The notes beneath the pieces are model-generated. The model ran no database searches. It was not told the origin of the DNA and was given only the letters and a program-made list of their open reading frames with translations. Below are positions 14,159 to 17,714 of a stretch of DNA of 17,714 nucleotides, in pieces (positions within the stretch are counted from its first letter, which is position 1; each line of letters opens with the position of its first letter). Source of the DNA: Candidatus Cloacimonadota bacterium (GTDB lineage Bacteria; Cloacimonadota; Cloacimonadia; Cloacimonadales; WRIO01); the NCBI GenBank assembly GCA_017998585.1, contig JAGOCT010000004.1:1-17714 (forward strand), written 5' to 3'. A program made the position numbers and the translations under genes.

Positions 14159-16033
14159 ATGAGTATAATCAGTAAAGTTGGTCAAAAATCCGGAAAGATC
14201 CGCATTTTAAATAGTTTAATCCATATTGTATTATTACTGGGTGCCTTAACCATGATATACCCATTTCTACTGATGATTTCCTTTTCTTTCAAGAGTGCTG
14301 TGGATAGCACCAATCTGAAGTTAATACCGCCTTTTCTTTATCAAGAGGAAGCGCTTTTTAAAAAATACATGGAAAGCCGATACAATGAAGAAAGCAGTCG
14401 TCTGATGGATAATTATCCTGGCTCGTGGATTTCATTTGCTGAAGTGACAATACCCAATGATTTTAATAAACAGTTAACGAAAGATTTTCAGCAGTTCTTA
14501 ACAGATAATCAAAATCAGATTGATGTCTATGATTACTGTCTGGCAGAACATTACGGGCGAGGGGTTTATCCTTATGCCCAGCGTTTATACCGGAATGAAC
14601 TGAGAAAAGAAAATCATAACAGTCTGGTTGAGTTTAATAATCGTTACAATGCGGGAGCAATGAGCTGGGCAGAAATAGTGGTAGAAGAAAAAGATCTTTT
14701 CAGTCGAAATTTTGTTAGTTCCAAAGAAGGCTATTTAGGTCGTTTTCGCCAGTTTAAAGAAAACAGTCCGGAATGGATGCGTTATTATGTCAGCCCTGAC
14801 GGACATTTTGTGAATAACCTGCTTATCCCTGCTTTTGGCGGTAATTTGGATAAACTGAATAAGCAATTTCAAACCAATTACCAAAGCTGGCAGGATATCC
14901 GACTTAGCTCTAACTGCCCTGATATAAATGACCCTTTGTATTCCTACTGGCTTCACTATGCCCGTGACATCATCAATGTTCATCATCTGAGTCTGAAAAA
15001 AGAAGCAGAGTCAGATTATCAGCAGATGCTCAAAGAAAAGTATGCGCTTATTGAAACGCTGAATAAGACCTGGAATAGCCAATACAAAAGCTTTCAAGAG
15101 GTAAAAATACCTGAGAAGATGCCTGATACCGGCGCCATGGTGGAAGATCTGACCTTTTTCATACAAAACATTGCTAAACCGGAGCATATTATCATCAGCA
15201 GTATAGCCAATGATTTCAGAAACTGGCTGAAAAATAAATATCACGATATTCATACATTGAATCAGTCTTATAAGCAAAATTATCAGTCTTTTTATCAGAT
15301 TGCCTTTCCGGTTACCGAGCTCGATTATACTCATTTTAAACAAAGAAAATCAGCAATCAGAAAAGAATTTTTATGGCGTAACTATGCCATGGCATTAGAC
15401 CAGATGCTGGCAGATGCCAAGTCCTTGAGAAATACAGGGATATATGTCTTTCTCTCTATTTTAATGGCAATTACGGTTAATCCTCTGGCTGCTTATGCGC
15501 TCAGCCGTTTTAAACCCAAATTTTCATATCAGCTGATATTGCTCTTTATGCTGACAATGGCTTTTCCGGCAATGGTTATGGGCATTCCGAATTTCCTTAT
15601 GCTGAAAAAACTCAATCTGTTAAATACTTTCTGGGCATTGGTCTTACCGGCAGCTGCAGATGGTTATTTTATCTTTTTGTTAAAAGGCTTTTTTGACAGT
15701 TTACCGCGTGAACTATATGAGAGTGCCAGTCTGGATGGGGCAGGTGAATTCAGATTGTTCTGGCAGTTTACACTTTATCTGAGTAAGCCTATTTTGGCAG
15801 TCATTGCTTTGGGTGCATTTAATGCCGCTTACCGCAATTTCCTTTTTGCCTTTATTGTCTGTCAGGATCAGTCCATGTGGACTTTGATGGTACATATTTA
15901 TAACCTGATGCAAAGAGCCAGCAGTGGAGTTGGTTATGCCGCTCTTGTGATTGCGGCGATACCTACTTTGCTGGTATTTATCTTCTTTCAGAATATCATT
16001 ATCAAAGGGATTGTTGTCCCTATGGAAAAATAA
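14159..16033 (+). CDS. MalG-like ABC permease with giant repeat-bearing periplasmic loop
   Basis: The protein has 624 residues, against about 280 for ordinary MalG-type permeases. Helix 1 is at about 18-44 and the remaining core runs from about 425 to 618. The ATPase-contacting EAA loop is LPRELYESASLDGAG and following (515-543). Residues 45-424 are a hydrophilic insertion in the first periplasmic loop. The insertion carries five related modules ending near 99, 176, 249, 318 and 384. The best two read LNKTWNSQYKSFQEVKIP (301-318) and LNQSYKQNYQSFYQIAFP (367-384). AAGGAT precedes the ATG. The gene follows the fused binding protein-permease and precedes the mannosidase by 21 nt. The two permeases should form the membrane heterodimer. 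No ATPase gene is in view. Confidence 0.9.
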   Translation: MSIISKVGQKSGKIRILNSLIHIVLLLGALTMIYPFLLMISFSFKSAVDSTNLKLIPPFLYQEEALFKKYMESRYNEESSRLMDNYPGSWISFAEVTIPNDFNKQLTKDFQQFLTDNQNQIDVYDYCLAEHYGRGVYPYAQRLYRNELRKENHNSLVEFNNRYNAGAMSWAEIVVEEKDLFSRNFVSSKEGYLGRFRQFKENSPEWMRYYVSPDGHFVNNLLIPAFGGNLDKLNKQFQTNYQSWQDIRLSSNCPDINDPLYSYWLHYARDIINVHHLSLKKEAESDYQQMLKEKYALIETLNKTWNSQYKSFQEVKIPEKMPDTGAMVEDLTFFIQNIAKPEHIIISSIANDFRNWLKNKYHDIHTLNQSYKQNYQSFYQIAFPVTELDYTHFKQRKSAIRKEFLWRNYAMALDQMLADAKSLRNTGIYVFLSILMAITVNPLAAYALSRFKPKFSYQLILLFMLTMAFPAMVMGIPNFLMLKKLNLLNTFWALVLPAAADGYFIFLLKGFFDSLPRELYESASLDGAGEFRLFWQFTLYLSKPILAVIALGAFNAAYRNFLFAFIVCQDQSMWTLMVHIYNLMQRASSGVGYAALVIAAIPTLLVFIFFQNIIIKGIVVPMEK

Positions 16034-16054
16034 AATCTTTTACAGGAGTATCTT

Positions 16055-17714
16055 ATGGAAAATCCGAAAATATACCATGAACGTATTAAACGCCTTTACG
16101 ACCGTATCGGCAAAGAAATCTATCCCCAGTCTCATCCGCTCAGCGTAAAATTTACTCACGATGAAATCACACCCATCCCTCAAACTGAACTGAACCAGAG
16201 AGAATGGAAAGAGATCAAAGTCAAAGAACAATGGGCAAAAACCTGGGCTTGTGCCTGGTTTATCTTTGAAGGAGAAGTCCCTGCAGACTTTCAGGGGAAA
16301 GAAGTTGGAGTCTATATTGATGTTCAGGGTGAAGCCTGTATCTTTAAAAATATCGATTCCGAATCTCCCAATTCATTTAACTTAAACCAGCCGCTTACAC
16401 CTTATGCCGGATTGACTAACAAAATCGACTGGAGTTTACAGTCAGGAAAATTCTACCTGCCTCTATTTAAAGTAGCCAAGGGTGGAGAAAAGATTTCATT
16501 GTTGGCAGAAGCAGGTGCTAATGGTTTATTTGGAAAAGATAAAGACGATTATTTTCTGGAAAGGGCTGATATAGTCGTTTTTGACCGTAAAAAATACCAG
16601 CTCTTTATGGATTTAAAAGTCTTGATCTCCTTGTATGAAAATCTTGAAGAAAATTCTGTTCGCAAAAAAAGAATACTCTTTGCCCTTAATCAGGTGGCAA
16701 ATACCTATCAAAATGGCAAAGGGATTGATGAATGTCTGAAAATATGTAAAGCTGTTTTAAGTGTTCCTGCAGTACCCAGTGCCTTGAATGCCTGGTCTAT
16801 CGGGCATGCCCATATTGATCTGGCATGGTTGTGGCCAATTCGTGAAACCAAGCGTAAAGCATCCCGTACCTTTTCAACTGTGATGCGGATGATGGAAGAA
16901 TATCCTGATTATACATTTGGTGCTTCACAAGCTCAACTTTACCAGTGGACAAAAGATAATTATCCCCATCTTTACGAAGAAATCAAAGAAGCGGTAAAAA
17001 ATGGTCGATGGGAAGTACAGGGAGCCACCTGGGTGGAAAACGATACCAATATGCCTTCCGGTGAGTCACTGGTCAGACAATGTGTTTATGGGAAACGCTT
17101 CTTCAAAGAGGAATTTGATAAAGAAATTGATTTTCTCTTTTTACCGGATTGCTTTGGATTTACCGGCTCTCTGCCACAGATACTAAAACAGGCAGGAGTC
17201 GATTACTTCATTTCCCAGAAACTGTCATGGAATGACACCAATCCTTTCCCTCATCATAGTTTTATTTGGGAAGGAATAGACGGTTCTGAAGTAAAGACTC
17301 ATTTTTTACCAACCAATGATTATAACTTCTGTAATCTGCCTGGTGAATTTATTAAAACAGAAAAACGCTTTCAACAAGCTGATATCTGTGATGATTTTCT
17401 AAATCTCTATGGTATCGGTGATGGCGGTGGCGGTCCTTCTCAGGAACATATTGAGTTATGTCTGAGACAGCAGAATTGTGAAGGCCTGCCAAAGGTTAAA
17501 TTTGCCTTTGCCAGAGATTTTCTCGATACGCTTGATGAAAAATCAGATCTGCTTCCTATCTGGAAAGGAGAACTATACTTTGAATTGCACCGAGGTACCT
17601 ATACCACTCAGGGACTCATGAAAAAGAATAACCGTAAACTGGAACAACGTCTGCAACAACTGGAATTTGTAAGCGCTGTTTTGGGTGTTGATAAACAAAA
17701 AGAAATCGAGTCAA
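16055..17714 (+). CDS. Alpha-mannosidase, glycoside hydrolase family 38 (5' part)
   Basis: The reading frame is open from ATG 16055 (GGAG upstream) to the window end: 553 codons, about half of a usual GH38 enzyme near 1000 residues. Residues 1-240 are the N-terminal beta-rich region typical of bacterial class II enzymes. The catalytic domain starts with GHAHIDLAWLWP (250-261), whose H253 and D255 are zinc ligands. LPDCFGFTGSLPQIL follows, with D365 the expected nucleophile. GDGGGGPS (455-462) and ELHRGTYTTQ, with H512 a zinc ligand, complete the visible site. No signal peptide is seen, so it likely acts in the cytoplasm on imported mannosides. It is third in the sugar operon, 21 nt after the permease. 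The missing C-terminus lies beyond the window. Confidence 0.92.
   Translation, partial: MENPKIYHERIKRLYDRIGKEIYPQSHPLSVKFTHDEITPIPQTELNQREWKEIKVKEQWAKTWACAWFIFEGEVPADFQGKEVGVYIDVQGEACIFKNIDSESPNSFNLNQPLTPYAGLTNKIDWSLQSGKFYLPLFKVAKGGEKISLLAEAGANGLFGKDKDDYFLERADIVVFDRKKYQLFMDLKVLISLYENLEENSVRKKRILFALNQVANTYQNGKGIDECLKICKAVLSVPAVPSALNAWSIGHAHIDLAWLWPIRETKRKASRTFSTVMRMMEEYPDYTFGASQAQLYQWTKDNYPHLYEEIKEAVKNGRWEVQGATWVENDTNMPSGESLVRQCVYGKRFFKEEFDKEIDFLFLPDCFGFTGSLPQILKQAGVDYFISQKLSWNDTNPFPHHSFIWEGIDGSEVKTHFLPTNDYNFCNLPGEFIKTEKRFQQADICDDFLNLYGIGDGGGGPSQEHIELCLRQQNCEGLPKVKFAFARDFLDTLDEKSDLLPIWKGELYFELHRGTYTTQGLMKKNNRKLEQRLQQLEFVSAVLGVDKQKEIES

Overview
The window looks like chromosome from an AT-rich, anaerobic, Gram-negative-type bacterium. 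The anaerobe call rests on a hybrid-cluster protein, a flavodiiron protein and a two-cluster ferredoxin. The presence of a periplasm is suggested by a signal-anchored solute-binding domain and a large insertion in an exported permease loop. Low GC, sigma70-type promoters, strong Shine-Dalgarno sequences and intergenic arrays of short perfect stem-loops would fit a candidate phylum such as Cloacimonadota. That placement is inference from general resemblance and is not shown by any marker gene here.

Left edge (1-675): the first 30 codons of a secreted protein run off the window on the minus strand. Next comes a dense stem-loop array (117-468) with a higher-order period near 229 nt. A diverged copy of a roughly 114-nt repeat element follows, and then the bidirectionally readable terminator of hcp.

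Nitrosative/oxidative stress cluster (676-5835, all minus strand): transcription order is a TetR-type regulator, a two-cluster ferredoxin-like protein, a flavodiiron NO/O2 reductase, two small cupins and Hcp. The regulator's promoter is overlapped by a 21-bp palindrome. Twelve bases of it (ACTAACCTATAT) recur just upstream of the ferredoxin gene, which suggests autoregulation plus control of the ferredoxin-flavodiiron unit. The cupin-cupin-hcp genes have their own sigma70-like promoter.

Middle (6015-9846): a free-standing homologue of the MetH reactivation (AdoMet-binding) domain is transcribed leftward. Rightward come a small P-loop kinase of the FlaR/adenylate-kinase-like type, a AAA ATPase fused to a PD-(D/E)XK nuclease-like domain, and a small two-helix membrane protein split by an in-frame TAA.

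Repeat desert (9847-11146): about 1.3 kb without a credible gene. It is packed with stem-loops, a second copy of the 114-nt element in the opposite orientation, inverted copies that look like element ends, and a large inverted repeat. A 71-residue membrane protein gene (minus) closes this stretch.

Sugar operon (11458 to right edge, plus strand): a solute-binding protein fused to a MalF-like permease, a MalG-like permease carrying a huge first periplasmic loop, and a GH38 alpha-mannosidase cut by the window end. Together they suggest uptake and breakdown of mannosides. No ATPase subunit is in view. The most unusual element is the periplasmic loop of the second permease, which contains five degenerate copies of a roughly 32-residue module. 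A block of stem-loops sits between the two permease genes.
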